A DNA stretch of 64,000 nt. Origin: JAHEZL01 sp964406465. Lineage in GTDB: Bacteria; Bacteroidota; Bacteroidia; Flavobacteriales_C; GCA-002722245. Of this stretch, positions 1 to 9,783 are shown one piece after another. The position numbers and the translations under genes are program-made. Below the pieces are notes generated by a model. The model saw only the letters and a list, made by a program, of their open reading frames with translations, had not been told where the DNA came from and ran no database searches. Location of the stretch: contig CAYORT010000005.1 in NCBI GenBank assembly GCA_964406465.1, forward strand, positions 79,795-143,794, given 5' to 3'. Numbering within the stretch: the first letter of the stretch is position 1; every line of letters starts with the position of its first letter.

Positions 1-1311
1 CAGTCGCCATATGTAGATGATGCTAAGTTTAAAATAGGTGAGATTTACACTTTTGCCGGTAAGAACGAGGATGCAATTAAGTATTACTCTAAAGTTATTA
101 ATGAACATGGAACCAATGCAGAGTTGGTTCAAAAGGCATATGAAGGTATTGGCTCTATATACAGAGCTCAGTCGAAAAATGCGGAAGCGATGACGTATTA
201 CGAGAAAGCCATTAAAGAGAATCCTAGTTCTTCCTTGGTTAAGCCTCTATTGGAAATTTATAAAGATTTATGTGTAGCAGCGGGTACTTTAGAAAGATAT
301 GAAGTTTTTACAGGATCGGTGGGCGGTCCGACTTTGGGTTCTTTTGAGAAAGATAGTTTGGTTTATGCTATTGCCATCAATAAATATATAGCCGACGATT
401 TCAAAGGAGCTCAAATGAGTTTTCAAGATTATTTGAATCAGTTTCCAAGTGGTTTCTTTGCTGTTGACGCGCACTTCTTCTTAGCTGAATGTTTATATGT
501 GAGAGAGCTTTACGACAATGCTTTGCCACATTATTTATTTGTTATTGAAAAGCCGCGTGCAGAGCATACAGAAGTGGCTTTGTATAAGGCAGCAGGCATT
601 TATCAGTGGTTGAAGAAATTTGACGAAGCCATTAAGTACTTCTCTTCTTTGGAAGAAATATCGCAAGTTCCAGCCTACGAATATGAAGCACAACTGAGTT
701 TGATGCGCGATTATGCTAAGATGCAAAATCATGAGAAGGCAATTATGTATGCTCAAAAAGTGCTTAAAAATCAGTTGAGTAATGATGCGGAAAAACAAGA
801 AGCAAATATGGTTTTAGGAAGAAATCATTTAGCATTATTTGATTGGAGTGCTGCAAAACAACATTTCGATGCTGTGCTGTTGGGTGGTAAAAATGAAATG
901 GCTGCCGAAGCAAGATATTCCTTGGCATACATATTATATGTGCAAATGCGCTATGATGAATCGATAGATGCTATTTACGATTTCGCTAAAAAGTTTGGTA
1001 ATTACAAAACATGGGTGTCGAAAGGGTTGATTTTACTATCAGATGATTTCTTGGCTAAAGGAGATAAGTTTCAAGCTAAATATGCTTTAGAATCGGTGAT
1101 TAATAACTACAAGGGCGATGATGCTACTATTATTCCTACAGCAAAAGAAAAGATGAAAGCAATAGAGGATTCGGAAAAACCAGTAGAAACTGGAGCGCCT
1201 CAAGAATCTGAAATAATTATTCACGGTGGAAATAACGACTTGAATCAAGTTGATCCACAAATAGAAAATAGTAATCCTACAAATATTCAGAACAATGGAG
1301 AAGGTAAATAG
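1..1311 (+). CDS. TPR-repeat protein, 5' end outside window
   Basis: The reading frame is open from the first base, so the gene begins upstream and only its last 436 codons are present. The visible part is a chain of degenerate tetratricopeptide repeats of about 35 residues with the usual A-x3-Y/F and A-x2-Y pattern. An acidic Asn/Gln/Ser-rich tail of about 50 residues follows. TPR arrays are scaffolds for protein-protein contact, and in Bacteroidota large ones are often periplasmic. The final 17 bases overlap the start of the downstream outer-membrane barrel gene, so the two are probably translated together and may act together. The specific role is unknown. Confidence 0.85.
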   Translation, partial: QSPYVDDAKFKIGEIYTFAGKNEDAIKYYSKVINEHGTNAELVQKAYEGIGSIYRAQSKNAEAMTYYEKAIKENPSSSLVKPLLEIYKDLCVAAGTLERYEVFTGSVGGPTLGSFEKDSLVYAIAINKYIADDFKGAQMSFQDYLNQFPSGFFAVDAHFFLAECLYVRELYDNALPHYLFVIEKPRAEHTEVALYKAAGIYQWLKKFDEAIKYFSSLEEISQVPAYEYEAQLSLMRDYAKMQNHEKAIMYAQKVLKNQLSNDAEKQEANMVLGRNHLALFDWSAAKQHFDAVLLGGKNEMAAEARYSLAYILYVQMRYDESIDAIYDFAKKFGNYKTWVSKGLILLSDDFLAKGDKFQAKYALESVINNYKGDDATIIPTAKEKMKAIEDSEKPVETGAPQESEIIIHGGNNDLNQVDPQIENSNPTNIQNNGEGK

Positions 1312-2983
1312 TAAGATAAAAAGCATCTTGACAATGGTGCTAAGCTTTGTTGTTGTTAGCTCTTTTGGGCAAACAACAGTAGGTTATGTTCCTGTTGATA
1401 AGGTTGATGTTCAAGTGGAACCATCCGATAAAATCAATGACAATCCGGTTTTTGAAGATTCCATCAAAATCAATAGTGAATTAAAATATGGAATGGTGGA
1501 AAGAAAAGCGCCTTCTAATTTTAAATTGAAGCCAATCAATGCTCCTAAACTAGGGGTTACTGCTACCGAGGTGTCTAAATTGTACAATGGCTATTTAAAG
1601 TTTGGCGTGGTTGACTTTAGAAATATTCCTTTCGTTGATGTGAACTATGGTTCTAAATATTCAAAAGACTATATATATAGTATAGGCTTTAGTCATTTTG
1701 GAAGTGATCTTAAAACATCGGCTCCATCGAGAGCTCGATTTACACAAACTCAACTTGAATTAACTGGAAAGAGATTCGTTAAGAATTACACTCTCTTTGG
1801 CAGTATGAACTACAATTACAATACCTACAGATATTATGGTTCGTTGTTCCCCATAGATGTTGTAGATCCCGAATTGAACAAACAAGGTTTTGCAATGGGA
1901 CATATTCAAATAGGAGCAACCAATACACATCGCGATACCAAGATACCTTACCATAAACTAACTCTTGATTACTACAATTTATTTGATCATTATGGTATGC
2001 AAGAGAATAGGGTGGCGTTTAACGGCTTGGTGACTTCGGGGTTGGCGCCTTTACAAAGTACTAAGCTTAAGGGCTTAAAGCTTGATGTTTTTGCTACAGT
2101 GGATTGGTTTACTTACGACAATAATGCATTGGCGCAAGCCAAAAATTCGATTTTGGCTATGATTAAACCAATGTTTAAGTATCGCACAGAACGATTTAAT
2201 GGCCGTTTAGGCGCGAGTTTGTATACTTTGCAAGATGATACCTCGGGAACTCACGTGTTTTTCCCTCTAGTGGAATTAGAATACGTTCTAATTAAAGATG
2301 TATTTGTGGCTTACGCAAAATATGATGGTAGCTTTAAAAGATACGATTATTGGGAGCATGTCAATATCAATCCCTTCATCAATACTTCCATGCCTCTCAA
2401 CAATACCCGTCATTTCAACAATACTTATGTAGGTGTAAGAGGTAATATCAGTTCAAAAGTGAATTTTAACTTAGGTGTAGAAATGGATAAAATGAAGAAT
2501 TTACCTCTGTATGTAAATGATAATTCAAGTTATGGAAATCATTTGTTTACAACGGTAATCGATCGCCAGGTGATTATGTCGAGGTTTTATGGCCAATTAT
2601 CGCTTAACCTAGCAAAGATTCAATTGGCTTTGAAGGGAGATTACAGAAACTATACCACCTTCGACGAGATGAAAGCATGGCATTTACCAAGTGTAACGGC
2701 TGGATTTTCGGGTAAATACAACTTTCAAAACTTGATTTTTGTTAGTGCCGATGTTTATTATTTAGGTGGAATGTTCGCTAGAGGGTTTAACTCAAATAAT
2801 GAAGTAATTGCAACCGAAATTCCGGGCATTGTTGATGCTAACATCGGATTTGAATACAAGTACAGCAAGCGTTTAAATGCATTTGCTAACGTAAATAACT
2901 TCTTGAATAAGCAATATAGAAGATGGAATCAATATCCTAATTACGGCATCAATTTTATGGCCGGAATTAACTATTCTTTCTAA
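1295..2983 (+). CDS. Outer-membrane beta-barrel protein, TonB-dependent-receptor-like
   Basis: The 562-residue product starts with a signal peptide (basic N-terminus, hydrophobic segment, cleavage near residue 25 after SSFGQ). The rest is alternating aromatic/polar strands typical of a beta-barrel, ending in the strand GINYSF with a terminal phenylalanine, the usual outer-membrane insertion signal. The C-terminal third resembles the barrel of TonB-dependent receptors (for example an NxxNKQYRRWNQYPN-like stretch). It is shorter than a full receptor and I see no clear plug domain. It overlaps the TPR gene by 17 bp and precedes gyrB by 131 bp. The substrate is unknown. Confidence 0.75.
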   Translation: MEKVNSKIKSILTMVLSFVVVSSFGQTTVGYVPVDKVDVQVEPSDKINDNPVFEDSIKINSELKYGMVERKAPSNFKLKPINAPKLGVTATEVSKLYNGYLKFGVVDFRNIPFVDVNYGSKYSKDYIYSIGFSHFGSDLKTSAPSRARFTQTQLELTGKRFVKNYTLFGSMNYNYNTYRYYGSLFPIDVVDPELNKQGFAMGHIQIGATNTHRDTKIPYHKLTLDYYNLFDHYGMQENRVAFNGLVTSGLAPLQSTKLKGLKLDVFATVDWFTYDNNALAQAKNSILAMIKPMFKYRTERFNGRLGASLYTLQDDTSGTHVFFPLVELEYVLIKDVFVAYAKYDGSFKRYDYWEHVNINPFINTSMPLNNTRHFNNTYVGVRGNISSKVNFNLGVEMDKMKNLPLYVNDNSSYGNHLFTTVIDRQVIMSRFYGQLSLNLAKIQLALKGDYRNYTTFDEMKAWHLPSVTAGFSGKYNFQNLIFVSADVYYLGGMFARGFNSNNEVIATEIPGIVDANIGFEYKYSKRLNAFANVNNFLNKQYRRWNQYPNYGINFMAGINYSF

Positions 2984-3114
2984 GAAAAATCCGCCTAAAA
3001 TTAGCTGTGTATTTACTTTGTTAATTAGTTGTTGAAAAATGCGTTAAATCGCTAGTGTTTTCGCCTGACTCAGAGATATAAAAGTGTTATATTCGCAACA
3101 CTAAAAAAAAATAC

Positions 3115-5061
3115 ATGAGCGATAATTCATATTCAGGAGATAGCATTCAGGTTCTCGAAGGTTTAGAAGCAGTTAGAAAAAGACCTGCAATGTACATTGG
3201 TGACATCGGTGTTAAAGGTTTACATCACTTGGTTTACGAGGTGGTGGATAACTCCATTGATGAGGCTTTAGCGGGCCATTGTAATCATATCGAAGTAAGT
3301 ATTAATCCCAACAACTCGATTACAGTTGTAGATAACGGTAGAGGTATTCCAACCGATATTAACTCAAAGATGGGTAAGTCGGCACTAGAGGTGGTAATGA
3401 CTGTACTTCATGCTGGTGGTAAATTCGATAAAGATTCTTACAAAGTGTCGGGTGGTTTGCACGGTGTGGGTGTATCTTGTGTAAACGCTTTATCTATCGA
3501 TTTGAAAGTTCGAGTTTTCCGTGAAGGAAAAATTTGGCAACAAGAATATAGCTGCGGTAAACCAAAGTACGATGTTAAAGTAGTGGGAGAAAGCAGCAAT
3601 CGTGGTACTGAGGTGACTTTCTTGCCTGATGCAACCATCTTTACCGATACAATCTACTCTTATGAGATTTTAGCAAAAAGAATGCGTGAGCTTTCATTCT
3701 TAAATAAAGGTATAAAGATTCAATTGACCGATTTAAGAGATGAAGCGAAAGACGAGCAAGGTAATGCCAAAACAGAGCTTTTCTACTCTGAAAGAGGTTT
3801 GCCTGAGTTTGTTGAGTATTTAGATGCTGCGAGAGAGAAATTGATCCCCGACGTTATTTACTTTGAAGGTGAGAGAAATGGTATTCCGGTAGAAGTTGCT
3901 ATGCAATACAACACTTCTTACACAGAAAACATTCACTCTTATGTAAATAACATCAATACACATGAAGGTGGTACCCACTTGGCTGGTTTTAGAAGAGGTT
4001 TAACAAGAACTCTAAAAACCTATGCCGATAAATCGGGATTACTTTCAAAATTGAAATTTGAGATTAGTGGTGATGACTTCCGCGAGGGATTGATTGCAGT
4101 AATTTCTGTAAAAGTTCAAGAACCTCAGTTTGAAGGTCAAACAAAAACAAAATTAGGTAATAAAGATGTTGTTGGTCCGGTAGATCAAGCTGTTAGTGAA
4201 ATGCTTTCAAACTACCTTGAGGAACATCCTAATGAAGCGGCAATTATTGTAGGTAAAGTAATTTTAGCTGCACAAGCTAGGGTAGCTGCCAACAAGGCTC
4301 GTGAGATGGTTCAAAGAAAGAGTGTTCTTTCTGGTGGAGGTTTGCCTGGTAAGCTTTCAGATTGTTCTGAAAAAGATCCAGCGCTTTGCGAAATTTATCT
4401 TGTCGAGGGAGATTCTGCAGGTGGTACTGCAAAATCTGGTCGTGACAGAAAATTCCAAGCAATTCTTCCTTTAAGAGGTAAAATCTTAAACGTTGAAAAG
4501 GCAATGCAACATAAAATCTTCGAGAATGAGGAGATTAAAAACGTATACACTGCTTTAGGTATCACCATCGGTACCGAAGAAGATTCAAAAGCTTTAAATC
4601 TATCAAAATTGAGATATCACAAGGTGGTAATCATGTGTGATGCCGACGTTGACGGTTCTCACATCGCTACTTTGATTCTTACTTTCTTCTTCCGTTACAT
4701 GAAGGAGATGATTGAAAAAGGATACATATATATAGCAACACCTCCTTTATACTTGGTTAAAAAAGGAAAACAAGAGCGTTATTGCTGGACCGAAGAGCAG
4801 CGCGAAGCAATTGTTAAGGAGTTTGCTGGTGGCGGAAAAGAGAGTGGTGTAGGTATTCAGCGTTATAAAGGTTTGGGAGAGATGAACGCAGAGCAATTGT
4901 GGGAAACTACAATGAAGCCTGAAAACAGAACTCTTCGTCAGGTTACCATTGAAAATGCTGTAGAAGCCGATCGTACTTTCGCAATGTTGATGGGTGATGA
5001 AGTACCACCAAGAAGAGAATTCATTGAAGCAAATGCGAAATATGCTAAGATTGATGCTTAG
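3115..5061 (+). CDS. gyrB: DNA gyrase subunit B
   Basis: GyrB is the ATPase subunit of the type IIA topoisomerase that introduces negative supercoils. The GHKL ATPase motifs are in order: EVVDNSIDEA near residue 42, DNGRGIP near 77 and GGLHGVGVSCVNALS near 118. The TOPRIM motifs follow: EGDSAGG near 430 and DADVDGSHI near 508. The C-terminal QRYKGLGEMN is intact. At 648 residues it is the common short form, without the large insert seen in enterobacterial GyrB. It is followed by a strong hairpin terminator and has its own 131-bp upstream region. Confidence 0.98.
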   Translation: MSDNSYSGDSIQVLEGLEAVRKRPAMYIGDIGVKGLHHLVYEVVDNSIDEALAGHCNHIEVSINPNNSITVVDNGRGIPTDINSKMGKSALEVVMTVLHAGGKFDKDSYKVSGGLHGVGVSCVNALSIDLKVRVFREGKIWQQEYSCGKPKYDVKVVGESSNRGTEVTFLPDATIFTDTIYSYEILAKRMRELSFLNKGIKIQLTDLRDEAKDEQGNAKTELFYSERGLPEFVEYLDAAREKLIPDVIYFEGERNGIPVEVAMQYNTSYTENIHSYVNNINTHEGGTHLAGFRRGLTRTLKTYADKSGLLSKLKFEISGDDFREGLIAVISVKVQEPQFEGQTKTKLGNKDVVGPVDQAVSEMLSNYLEEHPNEAAIIVGKVILAAQARVAANKAREMVQRKSVLSGGGLPGKLSDCSEKDPALCEIYLVEGDSAGGTAKSGRDRKFQAILPLRGKILNVEKAMQHKIFENEEIKNVYTALGITIGTEEDSKALNLSKLRYHKVVIMCDADVDGSHIATLILTFFFRYMKEMIEKGYIYIATPPLYLVKKGKQERYCWTEEQREAIVKEFAGGGKESGVGIQRYKGLGEMNAEQLWETTMKPENRTLRQVTIENAVEADRTFAMLMGDEVPPRREFIEANAKYAKIDA

Positions 5062-5080
5062 TAATAATTGAGCCTAAATA

Positions 5081-5115
5081 AAAAGCCCCATCAGTATTCA
5101 ACTGATGGGGCTTTT
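5081..5115. terminator. Bidirectional intrinsic terminator after gyrB
   Basis: A perfect 15-bp inverted repeat (5081-5095 with 5101-5115) has a 5-base loop, A-run on the left and T-run on the right. It lies between convergent gyrB and the lipoprotein gene ending at 5130, so it can serve both strands. Confidence 0.9.
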
Positions 5116-5129
5116 ACTTTTTTAAAATT

Positions 5130-6035
5130 CTATTTCAAGTACTGAACAGTTGCTTTTCCGTTGTCATCATAACTAACCATACAAACCGGGAAACCTTTGT
5201 CTTTAGATACCCAGAAATATGTTTTTGAGTTGATATAAGGGATTTTTGGCGTTTTGAATCCAATGATCGCTTTTGCCCAAGTATAATCTCCCCATCCAGT
5301 TCCTACCAAATGTCCTTTGTAATTGTCGGTAACTGCACCGGGCGTCAATACATATTTAATACAGTCATATGTGCCCGAAGGTGTGGTGATTTTTCCGCAT
5401 CCATTGGCAGTAAGTGTATTTTTGCCCACCAAACTAACTTGCATTGAATCGAAGTGGAAAGAGCCCATCATAGGAATGGTGATAGTGGTATCGTATGCTA
5501 CTTTCGCAATCGCTACATAGGTGTCGGTTTGCGAAGAATTCATTGATAAAGTATAAGGGATAAAAGTTGCAGGATTTTGAAATTTTGGATAAATACTAAT
5601 TCCCGCGATAAACGGAGGTAATTTTGCGCCAATGAAAACAACTCCAGAATCGGTAGAAGCACCAGCTATTTCTGCGTCTTGAGCTTTAATAATATAGCTT
5701 GCAGAAGGGAATAAGGTGGTTAAATTCTCGCCAATCGGATTAGCAAAATCGAAAGTGTCTTCGCTGTTGCTTATTGCCGCTCCGAAATTCCAAGTCTGAC
5801 TGGTTCCTATTTTTGCGTAGTTATTTGTATCGCCGGCAAAATTAGTATCGGTGCTCATTATATATTTTACACCCACAGCCGGACCATTGCTTTTGGTGAT
5901 TTGCATTGTGCAAGGATCGGTAGTGGTGTTATTGTTTGAATTGTTAGACGAACCATCATCGTCTGATTTTTTCTTACAAGAAGCTAATGCTACAGCGCCG
6001 ATGAAAGCAAATTGAAGTAATCTTTTTGATACCAT
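5130..6035 (-). CDS. Putative lipoprotein of unknown function
   Basis: The 301-residue protein begins with a lipoprotein signal: two basic residues, a hydrophobic run and the lipobox ALASC, making Cys19 the likely lipidated residue. A low-complexity Lys/Asp/Ser/Asn linker follows and then a beta-rich soluble domain. I do not recognise the family. It is transcribed alone towards gyrB and shares the bidirectional terminator at its 3' end. A surface or periplasmic location is inferred from the lipobox only. Confidence 0.75.
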   Translation of the reverse strand: MVSKRLLQFAFIGAVALASCKKKSDDDGSSNNSNNNTTTDPCTMQITKSNGPAVGVKYIMSTDTNFAGDTNNYAKIGTSQTWNFGAAISNSEDTFDFANPIGENLTTLFPSASYIIKAQDAEIAGASTDSGVVFIGAKLPPFIAGISIYPKFQNPATFIPYTLSMNSSQTDTYVAIAKVAYDTTITIPMMGSFHFDSMQVSLVGKNTLTANGCGKITTPSGTYDCIKYVLTPGAVTDNYKGHLVGTGWGDYTWAKAIIGFKTPKIPYINSKTYFWVSKDKGFPVCMVSYDDNGKATVQYLK

Positions 6036-6121
6036 ATATTATAAGTTTTGGTGGGTTAATCTGTTTAAAGACGTTAATTTATCAAATAGTTGCTTTATAT
6101 CAGTATTTTTTATCGCTTTAT

Positions 6122-6154
6122 TTTGTGATTTTTTCGGGAAATGATGTAGTTTTG
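6122..6154 (+). promoter_or_regulatory. Bacteroidota-type promoter of mdh
   Basis: The sequence has TTTG at 6122-6125 and a perfect TAnnTTTG element at 6147-6154, separated by 21 bp (the consensus spacer is about 19). It lies 38 bp before the mdh ATG. Confidence 0.6.
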
Positions 6155-6192
6155 AAGCCTTCCAAAAATCACGTAAAATTAAATTTATTAAT

Positions 6193-7131
6193 ATGAAAAT
6201 TACCGTAGTAGGAGCAGGAAACGTAGGTGCTACATGCGCAAATGTGATCGCTCACAAAGAATTGGCTAATGAAGTAGTTCTTCTAGACATCAAAGAAGGT
6301 GTTGCTGAAGGAAAATCTTTAGATATGTGGCAAACTGCCCCTATCAACATGTACGATTCAAGAATCACTGGTTCTACCAATGATTATTCTAAAACTGCCG
6401 ATTCTGAAGTGGTAGTTATTACTTCTGGTTTGCCAAGAAAACCAGGGATGAGCCGTGATGACCTTATCGCTACCAATGCTGGTATCGTTAAGTCGGTAAC
6501 TGAAAACATCATCAAGTATTCTCCAAATGCTATCATCATAGTGGTTTCTAATCCATTAGATGTTATGACATACTGCGCGTACTTGAACGCTAAAACACAC
6601 AAAAATAAAGTGATGGGTATGGCTGGTATTTTAGATACTGCTCGTTACAAAGCTTTCTTATCAACCGAATTGAACGTTTCTACTAAAGATATTCAAGCTT
6701 TATTGTTAGGTGGACACGGAGATACAATGGTTCCACTTCCAAGATACACAACTGTTGGAGGTATTCCTGTTACTGAGTTGGTAGCTAAAGATAAATTAGA
6801 TGCTATTGTAGAAAGAACTAAGAAAGGTGGTGGCGAGTTAGTAAACTTAATGGGTACATCAGCTTGGTATGCTCCAGGTGCTGCTGCTGCACAAATGGTT
6901 GAAGCTATCGTTCGCGACCAAAAAAGAGTATTCCCAGTTTGCGCTTGGTTAGAGGGTGAATACGGAATGAAAGATATTTACTTAGGAGTGCCTGTAGTAC
7001 TTGGTAAAGGTGGTATCGAGAAAATCATCGAATTGCAATTAACTGCTGATGAGAAAAAATTGTTGAGTGATTCAGCAACTGCAGTGAAAGAAGTAATGAG
7101 TGTATTAGATAACATGGAAAAAGTAGCTTAA
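6193..7131 (+). CDS. mdh: Malate dehydrogenase, LDH-like type
   Basis: This enzyme interconverts malate and oxaloacetate with NAD in the TCA cycle. The 312-residue protein has the dinucleotide-binding motif GAGNVGA at residues 7-13 and the active-site loop LPRKPGMSRDDL near 79-90. Its Arg after Pro is the malate-type (not lactate-type) selectivity residue. The catalytic His lies in GGHGDTMVP near 175. Length and the lack of large insertions match the LDH-like malate dehydrogenases common in Bacteroidota. It is a monocistronic unit with a good promoter before it and a strong terminator after it. Confidence 0.96.
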   Translation: MKITVVGAGNVGATCANVIAHKELANEVVLLDIKEGVAEGKSLDMWQTAPINMYDSRITGSTNDYSKTADSEVVVITSGLPRKPGMSRDDLIATNAGIVKSVTENIIKYSPNAIIIVVSNPLDVMTYCAYLNAKTHKNKVMGMAGILDTARYKAFLSTELNVSTKDIQALLLGGHGDTMVPLPRYTTVGGIPVTELVAKDKLDAIVERTKKGGGELVNLMGTSAWYAPGAAAAQMVEAIVRDQKRVFPVCAWLEGEYGMKDIYLGVPVVLGKGGIEKIIELQLTADEKKLLSDSATAVKEVMSVLDNMEKVA

Positions 7132-7153
7132 TCGCTTCTTTTACTAGAAATAG

Positions 7154-7187
7154 AAAAGGCTGTTGATTTATTTCAACAGCCTTTTTT
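7154..7187 (+). terminator. Intrinsic terminator after mdh
   Basis: A 9-bp GC-containing stem (7158-7166 with 7173-7181) extended by A/T pairs has a 6-base loop and is followed by a run of T. Confidence 0.88.
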
Positions 7188-7241
7188 GTGGTTAAAGATG
7201 TGATTAGTAGAACATTTTCTTAAATTTTTTTTTAGATTGGT

Positions 7242-7271
7242 TTTGTAGATTTAAAAATTCTTGTACCTTTG
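7242..7271 (+). promoter_or_regulatory. Consensus promoter of tRNA-Glu
   Basis: TTTG at 7242-7245, an 18-bp spacer and a perfect TACCTTTG at 7264-7271 match the Bacteroidota sigma-ABfr consensus. The predicted transcript starts about 25 bp before the tRNA. Confidence 0.75.
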
Positions 7272-7301
7272 CTCTCCGTTTTTTAAAATAAAGAACACAA
7301 T

Positions 7302-7373
7302 GGCCCGTTCGTCTAGGGGTTAGGACAGCAGATTTTCATTCTGTAAACAGGGGTTCGATTCCCCTACGGGCTA
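7302..7373 (+). tRNA. tRNA-Glu (anticodon UUC)
   Basis: The cloverleaf is complete: a 7-bp acceptor stem (GGCCCGT with ACGGGCT), a D-arm, a five-pair anticodon stem GCAGA/TCTGT around the loop TTTTCAT with anticodon TTC, and a T-arm with GGTTCGATTCC. The discriminator base is A and CCA is not encoded. rpsT follows 64 bp later and may share the transcript. Confidence 0.95.
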
Positions 7374-7436
7374 CAAAAAATGAATGTTAAGGTGTAAAGT
7401 GTATCTTAACAAAAAGAAAAATTGAATTATTAAGTT

Positions 7437-7691
7437 ATGGCAAATCATAAGTCGGCAAAAAAGAGAGCGAGAGCAAGTGAAGTAAAAAGAGAGCGCAACA
7501 AGTATCAGCATAAAACAGTGCGTAATGCATTGAAAAAGGTGAGAAAAGCTGAAGATAAAAAAGAGATTGAAACTCTTACTCCAACTACTATTGCTGCTAT
7601 CGATAAATTAGCTAAGAAAAACGTTATCCACAAAAACAAAGCGGCTAACTTGAAATCTCAGTTAATGAAGAAATTGGTAGCTGTTAAGTAA
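7437..7691 (+). CDS. rpsT: 30S ribosomal protein S20
   Basis: The 84-residue, strongly basic helical protein opens with MANHKSAKKRARASEVKRER, the signature N-terminus of bacterial S20, which binds 16S rRNA. The conserved N-terminal motif and the length are typical of the family. No separate promoter is obvious between it and tRNA-Glu. A strong terminator follows. Confidence 0.96.
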   Translation: MANHKSAKKRARASEVKRERNKYQHKTVRNALKKVRKAEDKKEIETLTPTTIAAIDKLAKKNVIHKNKAANLKSQLMKKLVAVK

Positions 7692-7711
7692 GCCAAAACA
7701 AAGAAAATTGT

Positions 7712-7750
7712 AAATTAGGCTTCTCCTTCTGGGGAAGCCTAATTTTTTTT
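7712..7750 (+). terminator. Intrinsic terminator after rpsT
   Basis: A 15-bp near-perfect stem (7712-7726 with 7731-7745) and 4-base loop are followed by a long T-run that reaches the radC start. Confidence 0.9.
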
Positions 7751-7752
7751 AC

Positions 7753-8460
7753 ATGTACCTAACTAACGAACTAAGCTCAAAAAGCTCTATTAAAGATTGG
7801 TCTGTGCAAGACCGCCCGCGCGAAAAACTACTCTCTAAGGGAAGAAAAAGTTTAAGCGATGTTGAACTATTGGCCATTATTCTTGGATCAGGAAACCTAG
7901 ATGAAAGTGCTGTTGATTTGTCGCGACGCATTTTGCTAGCACATGACAACAGCCTTCAGCGCTTAGCCAAGGCAAGCATTAACGATTTAAAACGCTTCAA
8001 GGGCGTTGGTCCGGCCAAAGCGGTCAATATCTTAGCTGCAGTTGAAATTGCGGCAAGGATTAGCAATTCTACACAAGAGGAGGTAGTGAAAATTACCTGT
8101 AGTAACGATATCTTCAATTGTATGCGTCAAGATTTTCACGGACTCCAAGTAGAAGAATTTTGGTTGGTTTTATTGAATACCGCCAATAAAGTAATTGGCA
8201 AACAACGAATCGGTATTGGTGGTGTTTCGGGCGTGGTGGCCGATGTTAAAGTGATTATGAAGTTGGCTATCGAGCACATGGCTACGTCGATAATTTTAGC
8301 GCACAATCATCCTTCGGCCAATAAGAAAGCGAGTCAGCAAGATATTAATCTAACCAATAAAGTGCGTGAATCAGCCAAACTAATGGATATTTCCTTACTT
8401 GACCACATTATTTTTTGCGGTGATAACTATTTTAGTTTTGCAGATGAGGGATTATTGTAA
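7753..8460 (+). CDS. radC: RadC-family JAB/MPN domain protein
   Basis: The 235-residue protein has the usual RadC order. The N-terminal segment contains DRPREKLLSKG and DVELLAIILGSG. A helix-hairpin-helix follows near residues 79-105 (FKGVGPAKA). The JAMM metalloprotease-like domain carries the metal-binding signature AHNHPS with a downstream Asp near 182-197. RadC was historically linked to DNA repair, but its biochemical role is still unclear. The start lies directly after the rpsT terminator. Ten bases separate it from the deacetylase gene downstream. Confidence 0.93.
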   Translation: MYLTNELSSKSSIKDWSVQDRPREKLLSKGRKSLSDVELLAIILGSGNLDESAVDLSRRILLAHDNSLQRLAKASINDLKRFKGVGPAKAVNILAAVEIAARISNSTQEEVVKITCSNDIFNCMRQDFHGLQVEEFWLVLLNTANKVIGKQRIGIGGVSGVVADVKVIMKLAIEHMATSIILAHNHPSANKKASQQDINLTNKVRESAKLMDISLLDHIIFCGDNYFSFADEGLL

Positions 8461-8469
8461 ATTTATGCA

Positions 8470-9783
8470 ATGATTCTCATCTATACACCCAAAATAACAC
8501 CGCGCGTTAAATACATCTTTAACCTTTTGTTTCGCGATGTAAATGGGTTAAAGTATGAATTGACCGTTGATAAGGAAAGTTATTTGAATCATTCCGGACC
8601 AAAATTTACCTACGGTTATCAGCCATTTGGTGATGAACTTTTTATTCAGGCCAAAGGATTGCTTTTTGAGACTGGTATTAGTGATCAAGAAATTTCGGTT
8701 TTTAATTGGAACGATACCAAGGCTTTCTTTTCTGTTGGTCCGAAATCTTCATTACCATTCGATATTTTCTCGGCATCATTTTTTTTGGCCAGCAGATATG
8801 AGGAATATTTGCCACACATTAGAGATTTGCATGATAGATTCGACGCACCAATTAGTTTAGCATACAACTATAATTTTTTACATCAGCCCGTTATCAATAA
8901 GTGGGCGCAAAGTTTTCAAGAAATTCTACAGTCAAGATTTCCTTCGCTAATTTTTCCTACAAGGAAGTATCATTTTATTTCTTCCATTGATATTGATAAT
9001 GCTTATGCTTTTTTAGAGAAAGGGTTTGTGCGCACTATGGGTGGATTTGCAAAATCGCTTATCAAGCTTAACATTCCAGAATTAAAAGAGAGGATAGCTG
9101 TTTTATTGGGCACTCAGCAAGATCCTTATGACACCTATGCCTTTCAGCTTGAGCTGCAAAAGAAATATCAATTAGAATATTTGTATTTCATTTTGTTGGG
9201 CGATTATGGTGAAAACGACAAGAATATTTCCATTCAAAGTAAGCGATTTAGAGCTTTAATAAAATCGTTGGGAGATTACGCCAGTGTGGGCATTCATCCT
9301 TCTTATGGTTCTAACGGTAAAAGAGAGCAATTGGCTAAAGAAGTTTTGCGTTTGAGTTCGGTGATGAACAGAGAAGTGAAGAAGAGTCGACAACATTTTT
9401 TAAAAATGCGTTTGCCCGATACCTATAGAGATTTGATTGAACTTGATATTCAAGAAGATTATACCATGGGCTATGCATCAGATTACGGATTTAGAGCTGG
9501 TTTGTGCACTCCCTTTTACTTCTATGATTTGGATTTAGAGCTTGAGACATCGTTGAAAATATTTCCGTTCGCTTTGATGGAAGGAACATTAAAATATTAC
9601 CAAAAGGTAGCTCCAGAAAAAGCAATGGAGCATATTCGTCCGCTCATCGATGAAGTAAAGAAAGTAAACGGCTGCTTTATTAGCTTATGGCATAACGATT
9701 CTTTAAATGATTTAGGAACGTGGAAAGGATGGCAGAAAGTGTATTTGGAAATGGTGGAGTACGCCAAACAAGATGGAAATTAA
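8470..9783 (+). CDS. Polysaccharide deacetylase-family protein (DUF7033-like N-terminus)
   Basis: The 437-residue protein looks like the cytoplasmic polysaccharide-deacetylase-like proteins of Bacteroidota. It has a variable N-terminal domain of about 150 residues and then a NodB-like barrel core with SSIDIDNAYAF near residue 172. A VGIHPSYGS motif (putative metal His) lies near 274, and FISLWHNDSL closes the C-terminal part. No signal peptide is seen. The last 11 bases overlap the next gene, a FemAB-like acyltransferase, so the two products probably serve one surface-glycan or peptidoglycan-related pathway. The substrate is not deducible. Confidence 0.75.
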   Translation: MILIYTPKITPRVKYIFNLLFRDVNGLKYELTVDKESYLNHSGPKFTYGYQPFGDELFIQAKGLLFETGISDQEISVFNWNDTKAFFSVGPKSSLPFDIFSASFFLASRYEEYLPHIRDLHDRFDAPISLAYNYNFLHQPVINKWAQSFQEILQSRFPSLIFPTRKYHFISSIDIDNAYAFLEKGFVRTMGGFAKSLIKLNIPELKERIAVLLGTQQDPYDTYAFQLELQKKYQLEYLYFILLGDYGENDKNISIQSKRFRALIKSLGDYASVGIHPSYGSNGKREQLAKEVLRLSSVMNREVKKSRQHFLKMRLPDTYRDLIELDIQEDYTMGYASDYGFRAGLCTPFYFYDLDLELETSLKIFPFALMEGTLKYYQKVAPEKAMEHIRPLIDEVKKVNGCFISLWHNDSLNDLGTWKGWQKVYLEMVEYAKQDGN